The notes under the pieces: model-generated
Database searches by the model: none
What the model saw: the letters and a program-made list of their open reading frames with translations, nothing else
What the model was told of the DNA's origin: nothing
Made by a program: the position numbers and the translations under genes
Source of the DNA: Chionis minor
Taxonomy: Eukaryota; Chordata; Aves; Charadriiformes; Chionididae
DNA: 64,000 bases
NCBI GenBank assembly: GCA_013398295.1
Contig: VZSF01001349.1
Coordinates: forward strand, 948,182-1,012,181
Direction of reading: 5' to 3'
Part shown: positions 26,701 through 39,090 of the stretch, piece by piece
How positions within the stretch are numbered: position 1 is the stretch's first letter
Layout of the letters: each line of letters opens with the position of its first letter

Positions 26701-29700
26701 CTTTGACTGGAAAGACTTTTTTGCTGCTACCATAGCAAACACTTTACTGAGACCAAAAAAAAAAAAAGCAGTTGGGATCTATAAAATTTATTGCATGACA
26801 GCGAAGGAGTTACTGGCTTAGAAACCAGGCTCTTTTTGGAAGCGTGATTAGGATATTGTACCACGTCCACTTATTTGCGTCTCCTTAAGCCACATGGCAT
26901 TCAAAATAGGAATAGAGAAGTAACAATATTTGCAATTTCTGATAGGGTTGCAAGAAAATGAATTAAAAGTATTTTGGAGAAAAGATCTATTTACAGGATA
27001 CAACAAAGGCTACGCTACCCTGCCTTTTAAGAGTATCTGTCTTCCATGAGAATTCGTGCATTTGTGTCCCTCTTCACCTTGTTGGACAGAAATCTGCCAT
27101 CTGAATTTTAACTGACTGAGACCACAACGTACCAGTGACTCAGAGGAAAACTGGGAGTTTAAAAGTTGTTACCCTGTACTTAGTACCGATGAGGGTTTGG
27201 TAAAAGGATATGATTTAAAATCAACTAGGGTAAAAACTAGGTATAATTTTGCCAGAGAAATGCGGAGAACAGGGAACTTGGATAAAAGGCTGTTGGGGTA
27301 TTCAAGATTTTCTTGCGGGGGGACCAGTGCACCTGCTGTATTTCAGAGAAAACCAGATGAAGTAAAGCATGAGGTGGAAGGTGTTGCCCTGCTATTTGGA
27401 TGATACACAAACACTTGGAGGAGTTCAGAGGAGTATTTACCAAACGTGGAGAAAGTTCTAAAGATGCAGTTACAGTTAACAGCAATATTCTGCCACTTTT
27501 CAAAACAAGCCGCCTTCTTTGTAGCACTGTATAACCCAGCAAAAGAGCAGACAAGCAGCATTAAACATGCAGTAATATCTAAGAGTGTCTGAGCTTGTTA
27601 TTCATTTCCTATGGAAATTTCCTCTAAATGTGTCAAGGTGAGTCAGTCTGTTACCTGCCCTGTACCTGAAAAACAGAAAATCGGGTTGGAAAGGAAAGAC
27701 TGAAGGTTTTGAGAAAGCACCCAAGGCATTGAGCATTCCCAGGCTGTTTACACATTTTTGTCTAGCCTTACCTATAGGGTGCAGGGTGTTGTTTTGTTCA
27801 GAGCGGAGCCTGTTGCTTCACACAGTTTAATGATGGGAGTGAAGTCCTGTAGTGCTGGTGTTCATCGTTCTACTGGAGGTTGAGAGAAACTAAATGTGGA
27901 AAAGGAGGCTTTAGGTATAGTTTTATTTTCAAAAAAAACCCCACTGTTGAGGACATTCGGCTTTAAAGGAAGGTCTAACTACATAGGCAGGAGAACCATA
28001 GGCAGGATACAGTTAAAATTTGGTTCTTTATGATGTATCAGTCTGAAATAAGTTATCGAGCACCATCAAAGGCATATTGTGATTTGTGCAGTAAACAAGA
28101 AAATACGCCAAGGAAAATTCTATATATAAAATCCTTTTTCTAGATGCCATCTTTATTGCAGCTATAGAAATTACTCTCTGACAAATTCCACTTCTTGCTT
28201 GCAAGTAATGTTCCATGTGTATAATTGAACAGCACCTTCAGTGCTCACAGTTTCAAGAAACTGGAGTTGATAATGAAGCATGTTGTCAGATAACATAACC
28301 AGCATCAAGGATTTGTAAAAATAAGCGTGATGGACTGCTTCTCAATTCTTAGGTTCAAACTAGGATGTAGAAGGTTGAGTGTCACTCTGAGATGGAAGCT
28401 ATATATTTGTTTTTGGAGGGGAAAAACCCCAAAGCTAGGTATACCTACGGTTAACGTGTATTTTTAGTGGCTAGAAGAGGGGGCAACCTGTGCTGAAAAC
28501 ACAACTGGTGTGATTTATACCATATCTTTCTCTTACTGGTTGCCCGGTGAGTTCACTGCGAGTAACAATCCTTACAGTTCATATCTCTTACATTTTCATT
28601 TGCAAAACGTAAGCCAATCCAATGCCGCTTGGCAGTGGATAGCCTCGAGCCAGCTGTGTGGCGCCACACTAATGTCACCGTAGCCCAGTGTCCCTGATAG
28701 TAAGGGTGCCAAGGAAGGGATGTATGAACTGGAGAAAACCACAGCAGTACTCTAGAGTCCTTGCTCTGCTTCCAGTGATTTGGGATGAAGGACACCTAAC
28801 GAAGAGATGGTCTCTCTCTCTTACCGTATGCATCAGCTCTCGTCGGGTTTTTCTTTCCAACTGCTCCTGGAGCTTAGGTAGATTTTAGCCTCTACATCAT
28901 CCTGTGGCCACAACTCCCACAGCTGAACTGTAGATAACTTGAAGAAATACTTTTTGCTTGTTTTGAATATATCCTCTGCTAATTTCTTTTGATGCAACCT
29001 GGTTGCTGGATAGGAAGGGAAACGGTTGCTCTCTGTTCATATTTCTGTGGCATAGAATTGCATAGACTTTATCTACTACCACAATTCTATAAAAAAAAAC
29101 TTTGTTATTCATGTTGCCCTTCTTTTTACCTCTTCTAATTCTTTTTTCTTTTTATCTCACACAGACTTTAAACTGTGGGGATAAAATGGAATTACACAAT
29201 GTCACAATCCTGTTTTCTGTGTAGTTGCCTATTCCTTTCCTAATTGTGGATAATGTATTTTCTTTTTAAGTGGTATTGACCATTAAGACAAACTTTCTGC
29301 CGGTCTGTCCGGTACAATGCCAAGATATTGTCTCTGAGCATTAATGGTTATTTCGGGCAGTACTCAACATCATCGCGTAGGTAGAGTTGGGATTGCTTTC
29401 TCCCCATTAGCATTCTTTTCAATTTATTTGTGTAAGAAGAGTGTTTTCTGCGCACACTAAGATGAGATAATCAACAAAAATGCTTAAAGGACGTTGTTGC
29501 ATTGCATTGCACTTTTTCTTGTGCAGGTCTGTCCTAGGCAGGGAGTTCTCAGGGGACTTCAGAAAGTTCTCTCTCAAATGGGAATTATTTGCTGGATCTA
29601 GTTTATTGGTATCACCAGACTTGCCGGAAATGCTGAAGAAACCAAGCCTTGTAAAATCCATACCATAGAGCTGGAAGTAGCTTTTCAATGTGCAGCAAAG

Positions 29701-31863
29701 ACACGCTGTCAGGTAATAAAAGAAAGAAACTGAAGAGGCAGAACGAAGTGTTGAGTCAGCTTTTGGGACTATCACTTATTTAGTGGAGGTAAAAGGAGGA
29801 AATAATGCAGTACACTTCCCAGCTCTTAGGGGATATGCGCTCCTTACAGTTAATGTGATGTCTGACATTAAAAGTATTCCATTTTTGTTGATAGAAAAAG
29901 AAGGTAATGCAAGTACATCAAAATGGTGTTTGTGCTGTGAATAATCCTCATCATATCTATAACGATTCAGGAAAGAAAGCAAGTACCCATTTGTCCCTTT
30001 TGTGAACAAAGTGGATGTCCCTTCCACGAGATTAACCTTGCTTTTATTCTGAAGTTGTTATCTGAGAAATTTAAAGGATGATTGAGTGACATACGCAGTG
30101 TAGAATGCACCCCTACTGTCTCTCTATTTCTTTTGAGTGGTGTTTGGGGAAAGTTGTGAGCTGGACTTAAACTTAGTCACTTAAGCTTGGTTGTGATCGT
30201 AAGTGGAAATGAAAGCAAACAGAGTTTAAGTGGCCTTAAAATTAATAGAATAGTTTTTAGCTGTTATTCTGGGTTTTAAATAAATACAGGAACATTTTGT
30301 TGCTGTGTTTTTCTGAGTAATAGTACTTATTTTAAAATTCCATATAAAAAGAAAGCATGACTTCACTTACTGTACTCTTATTCAACCTGCACTTAGAATG
30401 CCATGAACATATTTATTTCAAATGAAATCCAAACCTCCTCAGTTAGATGTTTCTCTAAGACCTGGAAAGATTTTCTGCAGCGAATACAGTATCTGTACAA
30501 AATCTCCCCACTGATTTATCTGAGCTTTTTTCCCCACTGAAACCCACTAGTGGTGATCTTCAGGTTGCAACAACACAGGTTCTTAATGGAATTTCTAAGA
30601 AGTGGAATCTTTTAGAATATCTAGAGAAATCAATCAATCGCTTCGTCCTGAATTTGACTCCCTGTGACTTTGATATCATCCCTAAATCACTGTTTCAAAT
30701 AGGGTTTTGAGTAGAAACCTGTATTTTGTCGCTGCTTTCTTATTCTAGGAAGCTAGTGGTGGCATTTGGGGACTTTCAGAGTAGAAATATTTGTACAATT
30801 TCAGAAATAATATTGCATTAAATATCCTTTTTCTATTTCTTTGCAAATGTCAGCTTGTGTGTAAAGTACAGCTCAACTGAAAACATTTTTGCAAAGTTGT
30901 GAGCCCACTGACCCAAGGGTTTGTGGCTGTTGCAAAACTCAAACTAGGTAAGCTACCACCTCGTACATTGCAGTGATCGTTAATAGCAGTATAAGTGGGT
31001 ACAAAATAATACCTGAATAATGATTTGTGCCCGTTTTGCACTGGTAAAAATGACTAAGTGAAATAAGGCTCAGAGCAACAGAGAACCAGGCTGTGATTAA
31101 ACTGTTCGGTAGTTTTACTGTCGTGAGTGACCTTTCACAACTCCTGTTGTTCCATTTCAGTGCTTCGAGGCGTCTTTTCTTTTCATCTTGCTGTACTTCG
31201 TGCAGCTTTTCCTTAACTTTTGACCATCTGCCAAATGGTTTCTTATCCATTGTGAGACATGAAAATATTTCACTCTTCTGTTGAAATTCTTGCAGTGTGG
31301 AACCTAGTTTGACTCTCAATGTCTTTAAAAGGAGAAAACAGGGTTTAACTGGAAGGTTTAGGAGAGTCTAAATGCATTCTGTCTTTTACTTTCTTTGTAT
31401 GTGAAGTCTGACAATCAGCATGTAATGCAGTACGATTCCTCTATCAACTTTATTCTTCACTTGTTTGTGTTTTCAGAAGACTGAATTCAAGAGGGTTTAA
31501 GTTGGGCGTTTACCCGTGCCACTGTGATCATCTCTCTTCTTCTGCAATCATATAAGCTGCTGTTTCCAGCCCAAGGCAAATGTTTCATGCGCTCTGAATA
31601 TATATGGAATAAACCATTCTCATCTGTTTAAAACAAACAAAAGCCCCAAACCTCCAGTCTTCGCGGGAACTGCTAAGTAGGGCTCTTTGAGGGCCTGACA
31701 TGTCAACGCACTGAGGTCAGTGGCCCAATATTGAACTACACATGGCGCTCTTCGGGAAGGGCTATGGATGTGCTTTAGAACTCTACGGTGCACGATGACA
31801 GCCAAAGCTAATCGCTAATTCATCTTAGCTAAAAATGCCACTGTCTATGCAGAGCTGTAATTA
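23779..31863. other. Unannotated AT-rich DNA
   Basis: No coding gene or clear transposon is recognised over these 8 kb. An AT-rich block with homeodomain- and octamer-like motifs (24890-24990) and an exon-like minus-strand frame (31110-31325) are discussed as findings. The 145-codon minus-strand frame at 25803-26240 is rich in Lys, Asn, Phe and Leu, as expected from AT-rich DNA, and is not called as a gene. Confidence 0.5.
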
Positions 31864-31905
31864 ACCAATAATATTGGTTAACCAAAATAATATTGGTTAA
31901 TTATT
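31864..31905. repeat. 19-bp tandem duplication with hairpin
   Basis: The unit aataatattggttaaccaa starts at 31867 and again at 31886, the second copy diverging after ttggttaa. The left copy together with the bases before it (ttaaccaat, aat, attggttaa) forms a 9-bp-arm hairpin. The block is AT-rich and has no recognisable transposon partner. Confidence 0.85.
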
Positions 31906-34900
31906 TTTAAGGAGTCTTTTCTCCCTTTTTTTCCCCTCTGTCCGGAAGTTGTAGATGTGGCATTTGTGTTCTATAGACAAAATTCCATTACTTACTCTTA
32001 TTCATTTCCATTTCTTGAATTGCCTTGCTATCTTTTCCAAGGCTGGCAAAAGCTGTGCGGATCCATAATGGCATTTGGATTTTCATAATTCAAGAAATGC
32101 ACGCACCCCCCACACCACTTCACTGGTGGGGTCCCTTCTGTCGTCCTTCTTTTACTTTTCTTCTAGACAGTTACAGGATGGTTCCAGGAGTGATGAAGAA
32201 ATTTGGCTTTTTTGATTCTTGCTAATGTTTTTTTTTTTTTCCTAAGTTATATACATTTATATGTATGTATATATTGGTTTCCCTTCAGGAGACTTAATTT
32301 ACATATGTTCAAAGCCTTGTGAGGTTGGAATCTAGATAAAATTACTAAGATAAAGCTGAAATTTAATAATGTTGTCAATCTTCCGTGTAAGCTCAGGACT
32401 TCTGCTGACATCAATTTAGTTTGATTTCATCCTCTCCTTCTAGGTTTATTTTTGATACAGTTGATCTGTTTCTGTTAGATTAGTAACAATGAGCTGAAAT
32501 TCTTCAGTATGCCAGGAAGACTGTGGCTTAAACATTGTAGGATTGTAAAAATCTGACTTCATCTGTTCAATGTATTGATTAATAGCTAGTATACTATTCT
32601 TCAAAGCTAAATGGGGAATGTACAAAAACTGCCTTGACAGTTTTAAATTCTCTTTTTTTAATGCTTGGCCACGGTGTTTTGTGTTTTTATTTACTTTGAA
32701 AAATGTTTTGCATACTAGAATCTGGTGTAAATCAGTTTTTGGGTTTTTTGGACAGAAACTAGTTATGTGATCCACCTTTCAATGCAGACTCTGAAGCGGG
32801 TAACCTCAGCTTCCTTGTGCCCTGTAGGGGCTGGCATGCTTTGAATTCCAAAATGTTCAGTCCCATCTTCTGAATATGACTTTGAATATGAATTTAGCAA
32901 CTTAAGTTTTGGAAAAGGATACTCGTAAGATAATGGTTTTAATGTTCCTGCAACAGCATTTTAAATGAAAAAGTTTCCTAACAAACATGGGTAGTCTTAT
33001 TTCTTTGAAATGTGTAACTTTCATGTAACCTTTCCTTTCTACATCTTAATAGCCCCTTTTCATCACATAATGAGCCATTGGTCTTTTCAAAAATTGTATG
33101 CAAATCTATCTGAAGCATTTAAAGCCTAAGCAGCGGCTAAAATAATTTTTTTTTGGACTAGACCTTTTATGCCTTATTTCTCCAAGTCAAAATATATTAA
33201 ATGTATCTAAGGATTTTCCCGTCATCCAAGAGACAGATTTCACTAGTTTAAGTGCTTTTCTGATTCTGGGCGTGGATTTGTGATCTCGCAGAACCGAAAG
33301 ACTACATGGAGGGAGGAGTCAGAAAGTCTGAAACAGGCTTTTCTAAGCTACCTGAAATTTCCTGGCAGCTCCATGGGACGCTCTCTATTCAGCCTCAACT
33401 TTATACGTATAATTTTTTTAACCTTTTTTGGATTTGGTGGGAAAACTTCCCATGGATTTACTCGTTAATGGTTCAGCAGTGCTTGGATTAGAGAGTACAC
33501 AATGTGTTTACATAAGATGCCTGCTCAGGATCCCAGTAATGGCAAACGTGTTAAAATTAACAGCAATCAGGCAGTTCTAGTTGGCTCGAAACATTAGGTG
33601 AATGTTAGGTCACAGTTGCCTCAGCTGCTACAGCAGTATTTGGTGTAAAGATGTCAGTCACTCTTTCCCCATACTACCTCATTTTCTAAAGAAAATGGAA
33701 GTTTGATGCCCTTACAAAATTGCAGACCTGATGGCAAGTGCAAATAAGACGACAATTTCTAAATCTTTGAGTGCACCTAGCCGTCAGGTAATGAGGTACC
33801 AAAGCCTACCTTTTTGCCCATTGTTATTTGTGGATAGAAAACTGCTCACAAAAATAGAGGTTCGGTTGTAACCCTTTGAAAATTTGTCTCTATGTAGCTC
33901 TTGATATCTTTAGTTAATATCTTTAACCTAGAATCTGTCAAGTGGACTTTGTTATTTAATTTTTAATGAGCTTGCTTTATTTAAAACCCTATGTTTAGGA
34001 CGATAATATCCAGTAGATTGTATAAAACTCAAACAACTTTACAGTAATTAAAATGTAGATTCATTTCTTCTGGAGTGTAATAGCTTTGAAGCATACAGAG
34101 GTCTGCTGAGGGAATCTGTTTTGTTTGTGTATCCTAATAGAACATAATGACTGCTTTCAAGCTATTATAGTCCATCATGTTAGTGACTCCATATGCTGGA
34201 TATCTTTATCAATGATATTTCTTCTGAGAAAATGTACTGTAGTTATGTGGTAGTGTGTGTGTACGTATTTATTTTACTTTTAAATCCAAAAAACGCTTCG
34301 CTTTTCAAAACAGCAGTGATGTTTTATAGGTCTTTGACCCTGTCGCTATGGAGAAGGGTGTTTGTTTAATTTTCACTAAAAATTCCAGCTTAGTGGAAAC
34401 AAAGTCTTTCACTTATTTGCGAAAGAGGTCGATCAGTTCATAGGTAACGGTGGGGTACGCTTCCCCGTGGTGTTGCGCCAACGGTTTCCCCATGGGCTGT
34501 ACGGTAGGATTTGGCAGTCGGATGTCCCTGTGTCCAGCCCGTGGGACGCCAGCCGAAGTACGCTGTACTCTGCGTTGGATTTTAAACCACACCAGTAGCC
34601 AATGCTTAACGAGACAGCACCTATGTGACTTGAAAACAAAAAATTGTGATCTGGTGCCCTTACATCTGCCCTAGTTTATTGTGCACCAAAGAAGGCACAA
34701 TGGTTGCCTTCCTGAGCTAAGCCCTTCACCCTACGGCTTCTTTGTTCTTGATTTTGACAACTGATGCAAAGAGCTGTAGAATGGAGGTGTGAAAAAAAGA
34801 GAGAGAGACTAAAGCACCAGGAATGGGAATAAGTGTTGGCGTTGAATTTTGGAAGTAAAATCAAGATCTGGGATTATTTTATTTGCTCTTTTGTTTTTTA

Positions 34901-37900
34901 CTCTTAAGAATTTCATTTAAAAAAAAAAATCTGCCAAGAGGTTTTAGGTAAGTGTGACTCATTTTACTTTGTGATGAGGCCGAGTGGGAGAGACCATAGT
35001 TGAATTATAAATTTCTGGTTCATATAGCATTCTCTCTCTGTGAGTCTCATGTAGCGTATACACCAGCACAGAAAGCCTCTGCTGCAGGGCCAGGACAGGA
35101 CACAGGGTTGTGCAAATGGGCAAAAGTCTTGTTGTCACAACAAGAGACTGCGGGCGCTCCGCCTGCGTGCCCCAACGATGGGAGCAGTCCGAACTGCATT
35201 TTCAGCTTCTTACGTCTCAGTCTTACATGAACAGTGTCTTCCCTATCGTTATACGATGAGGAAACTGTTTTTCGCCACCGGAGCTGCTTTACGCTGCTCT
35301 GTTGAAGACCCCCTCCGCTGGGAATGCCAACCCTAGGCTGTTCATGGGCAGCTTTAATACTGATTATGTAGTTACAGGCTTAAAAATAATGAGATGAATG
35401 TTGCACCTGATTGCCCGTTAGATCATTCCCAGTTCCACATTAACACCCAGCTAGCGTTGTCCCAGTCCTTGAGGATGGGAGAGCTGACAGAGTGACTTTT
35501 CCTACAGACACCAACACATCAGAAATAATCAAGCTAAAGAGCACCTGTTAAGACAGTAAGGTTGTGTCTGGACTGTAGGGCAGGAAAGGCTTGTTCTGCT
35601 TCCCCATCTGTCTGGACAGGGGGACTAGATAAAAGTTGCCCCTTTCTGCCCCACTTGCCTGTTCCATTCCCATTGGAAACCCTAAGTGGGCAAAGTAGGG
35701 TTTATCTTATCCAAGTGTGGATTCAGGCCCTGACCCAAGCCTTGGGTCACATCCCAGGTGCCCATGGTGTGGTATTCTAAATGGCTAAAATGTAGTGAGA
35801 GCATCTGCTCGTGAAGGAAAAGGATGGTGGAGTGGGGTGGTCGTGACATGGGAGTCTCCTTACCCAAGTCGGTCCCAAGGCTGACTTGAAGGCTGAGTTG
35901 CAATGTCTTAGAAACAGTCTGGGGTTACGATTAAAATGCTGACAGATCCTTTAACTTCAGCCATGGGAGTGGGGCCGCTGTAATATACAGATCCTGTAAA
36001 TGAGAGGTATAAAGTATGTTTAAGTAGAACCAATATGTGTCTCAATATTCTATTGCTTTTAATGCCCTTTCTGTCCTGTTAATTCTGCTGTATAGTGTGA
36101 CAGTGATGAATTGGCGTCTACCATTTCCAACTGCCAGGTAGACTGTGTAGACATTTATTAAGATTAATTAAAAAGTAACAAATTGTAAAGTAATAACATT
36201 AACAACTAGTGGAAAAAGTGTAGACATTTTGACAGTCTTTTTGAATTTCATTAAAAGATGGTAGTGACAAAAACCCAAGAGACTATTTCTACTTTACTAA
36301 AGAAATAGGTCACAGATTCAATTACAGTCACTGAAGCATGGACTCAATCTATCATGGCAAATTAAGTACATTTTAGCAACCTACTTTCCTTTAAAAATTT
36401 TATAGACACTTTCACTGGAAGAAGAAAGTCTATGGAAAAAGAAATTGCAAACTGAAGGCTTTTTTTTTTTTCTCTTCCTATTGCTACTGAGTGCTTGGCT
36501 TATTTACCATAGGTGTAAGACACAGAAAAATCATTATGGAATGCCAAGATATGTAATCATCATTTCTCTTCCCATTTTTCGTCTTTAATTAATGATACAT
36601 CGTTTGTTCTTCGGCTAGGAAGCGTAGCTCAGATTGAATCCACAGTGCATCAGTTAGAGACTTTGTTCTCTCATTTGAAATCAAAGGACCCATTTACTTA
36701 GAAAAATTCACTGCACAATCTTTATGCAGTTTTGCCACAGATCCATAGCGCTGGGCTGAAAATGTGTTGCACTCCCAGTTCCAAATAAATAAATAAATGG
36801 AGACGCATACAGCCTGTGGATATGGTTTAGCTGAGTGCAAATATTGGAATGATGAAACACTCTTTTGCCCATAGCAGAATTGATTTCATGTTGACAACTG
36901 GAATTTATAAAGATCCTCTTTCAACAAAGTAGCAGTGGCCATATTTGCTGCATTAGCACAGCTGCAACAAAATAGCAGCAAACGTAAGAACTGATAAGAG
37001 AGATGTAATCTATTTCCTCTTTAAACATAACCCCTAGATTTACTTTGGCACCCCTAGGAGATTTGTGCAGTTTCATATATTAGGGTATTCAGTAAAGGCA
37101 TATTAGGGGTTTTTTTTTTTTGGTGTGGTTTTAATACAGAACATTCAGTTATGCAAAGAAATCTACATCTGTCATACAAATAAAACCAGATTGATGTTGG
37201 TTAAAAGTAACACTATGCTTTCTGAGGTGATGCTGACTAAATGTGTGATCTTCTCAAGGCGCACCGGGGACTGGATGCTTTCCCTTTCCGGATACACCTC
37301 TTTCCAACAATGCTTTTTACTTACTGCTCAACAATTTTTGCTGGTTAAGTATTCAGGGCCAGATTCACCATTGCGCTACTTCCCTGTGACACCAGGAAAG
37401 CAAACAGCACAATAAGGCTGGCGCAAAGCTAGACCTGGGAATCAAGCTTTCATCACACTGAATTGCACAAAAACGCAGTCCACGTTTGTGTCTCGTACCT
37501 GTTAATAGTTACGGTCTAGCCCCAGTCATAAGCTCAGGAAGGATGCTTCCAATGACAAGCGTAACTGCATCCGCACAAATTGTGGAAGGCTGAAAAACAC
37601 CTACCACTCCTTTCAGTAATCAGTCTGCTGTATTGCAGGTACCTCAACAATCATGGGAATATTAGATGACAAAAAGCAGACCTGCTTTACCCTGTCAACC
37701 TCAATATACTTATTTTCTTGTCAAAATTACATTTCCCTTTCAAACTGGTGCACTTGATTTCTATACTAAGGGCACAACATTTAAGTAACTCCTGTCCTGA
37801 GTTTTCACGTATTTTCCCTACAATCCATAATCCAGAGAGAAGCGATCATGGTGCCAGCTAAAGCAATGATAAAGGCTTTGCAGAAGATCCAAGCCTACAC

Positions 37901-38840
37901 ACCATTCTCCTTCTTTTGGTTATGTTCTAGACTTTGACACTCAACCTCATTTTTCAGGAAGCTTTTTAATTTCTTTTTTGAGCACCCAAAGAGTTGTTTA
38001 TGCATTAAAACTATTTCAAAAGGGTCCAAAAAGTTTAGCATAACTCTTAAAAAAAAAAAATAAATCTTAAGTACAAAAGGGAAAGTTTTTAAGTTCTTTA
38101 TTGGTTTTAAATCTGTCTTTCTGTTGAAATGACTGAATGTGAAAGAGAGTTATGTTACTTTTAAAATACTGCACTAACCACATTAATAAATGCTATAGGT
38201 ACTTTAGTCTGATCATCAGTGTTTATTGAACAGGTATTTCTTACGAAAAATGTAGGACTCCCTCCAACTTTAATATACTGTATATTTCTGTGGCAGACTG
38301 TTGGTAACCCTAAATGCAGGCAAGAAGGTATGAGCAGGATTGTTCTGCTCACTGTTACACTACCAGATTTGGGGAAGAGGTGGTTCTAGTAAAGCTCAAA
38401 AAAGCTTTATGAGTATCAGGCAGTGAAAAGATAACCAGCCTTGATGTTCTAGGCAGTTTTTTAGATATTCCTGCTGGATATGCAGAGGACAACTGGGGGC
38501 AGCAGGGCTGACTGAGCACTGCTGTCTTCCTCATTTTTGCTAGGGCTTTAGAGGTGTTTCCCACCACATGAACAATTTGTATGACTGGAAAACATTCCTT
38601 TTTCACTAGCCTGTATAGGCATGTGCATACGATTAAGGTGGCAGCAGTACTGTCTGAGCGCTGACGCTCGTAAAAAGTGGTTGTGGAAAGAATTGCTTTG
38701 TGTTTGGCAGATGTGAAAGCTTAAGCTCAGTTGTGTTTAAAGGTGATGTTAAGTGAGGGCATCAGCTGAAGATAGAGAAAGTCGCTGTCTGTCCATTGTC
38801 ATCAGAACTTGCAACTGGTGTCATGGTTAAAATCCACTAA
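31906..38840. other. Unannotated AT-rich DNA
   Basis: No gene or well-supported repeat is seen. Short tracts include T runs at 32227-32240, 36461-36472 and 37110-37121 and a brief (aaat)n run at 36785-36799. Slightly GC-richer patches at 34.44-34.67 and 35.05-35.35 kb contain short open frames (74-76 codons) without recognisable motifs. A phrase near 37356 (gggccagattcacc) is reminiscent of old amniote repeats but too short to call. Confidence 0.5.
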
Positions 38841-39090
38841 TAGAATCATGGAATCATTGAATCATGGGATGTTAGGGGTTGGAAGGGACCGCTGGAGATC
38901 ATCTGGTCCAACAACCCTGCCAGAGCAGGTCCACCTACAGCAGGTTGCAGAGGTGCGTCCAGGCGGGTTGGGAATGTCTCCAGAGTCGGAGAGTCCACCA
39001 CCTCTCTGGGCAGCCTGTGCCAGGGCTCTGCCACCCTCCAAGTAAAGAAGCTCCTCCTCATGTTCAGATGGAACTTCCTATATTCAGTAT
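38841..39090 (-). mobile_element. CR1 LINE, 5'-truncated copy
   Basis: This copy runs from its 3' terminus at 38841 to a 5' truncation near 39090. Three tandem 8-bp end repeats (agaatcat, ggaatcat, tgaatcat on the plus strand) are the hallmark CR1 3' terminus. Next come ggttggaagggaccgctgg and the usual 3' region. On the minus strand, the part from about 39085 downward encodes the last residues of the CR1 ORF2 polyprotein (endonuclease/reverse transcriptase), including WHRLPREVV and SPTLETFPTRLDA. The open frame continues upstream into non-CR1 DNA by chance. It is closely similar to the 50.6 kb copy over about 130 bases (roughly ten differences by eye), so both belong to the same or sister subfamilies. 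It is a dead fragment with no reverse transcriptase domain. Confidence 0.97.

Noticed and set aside
20487..33105. Octamer motifs ATGCAAAT at 20487, 24152 and 33098 as a regulatory series
   Set aside because: A few copies of an AT-rich 8-mer on either strand are expected by chance in 64 kb; spacing is irregular.
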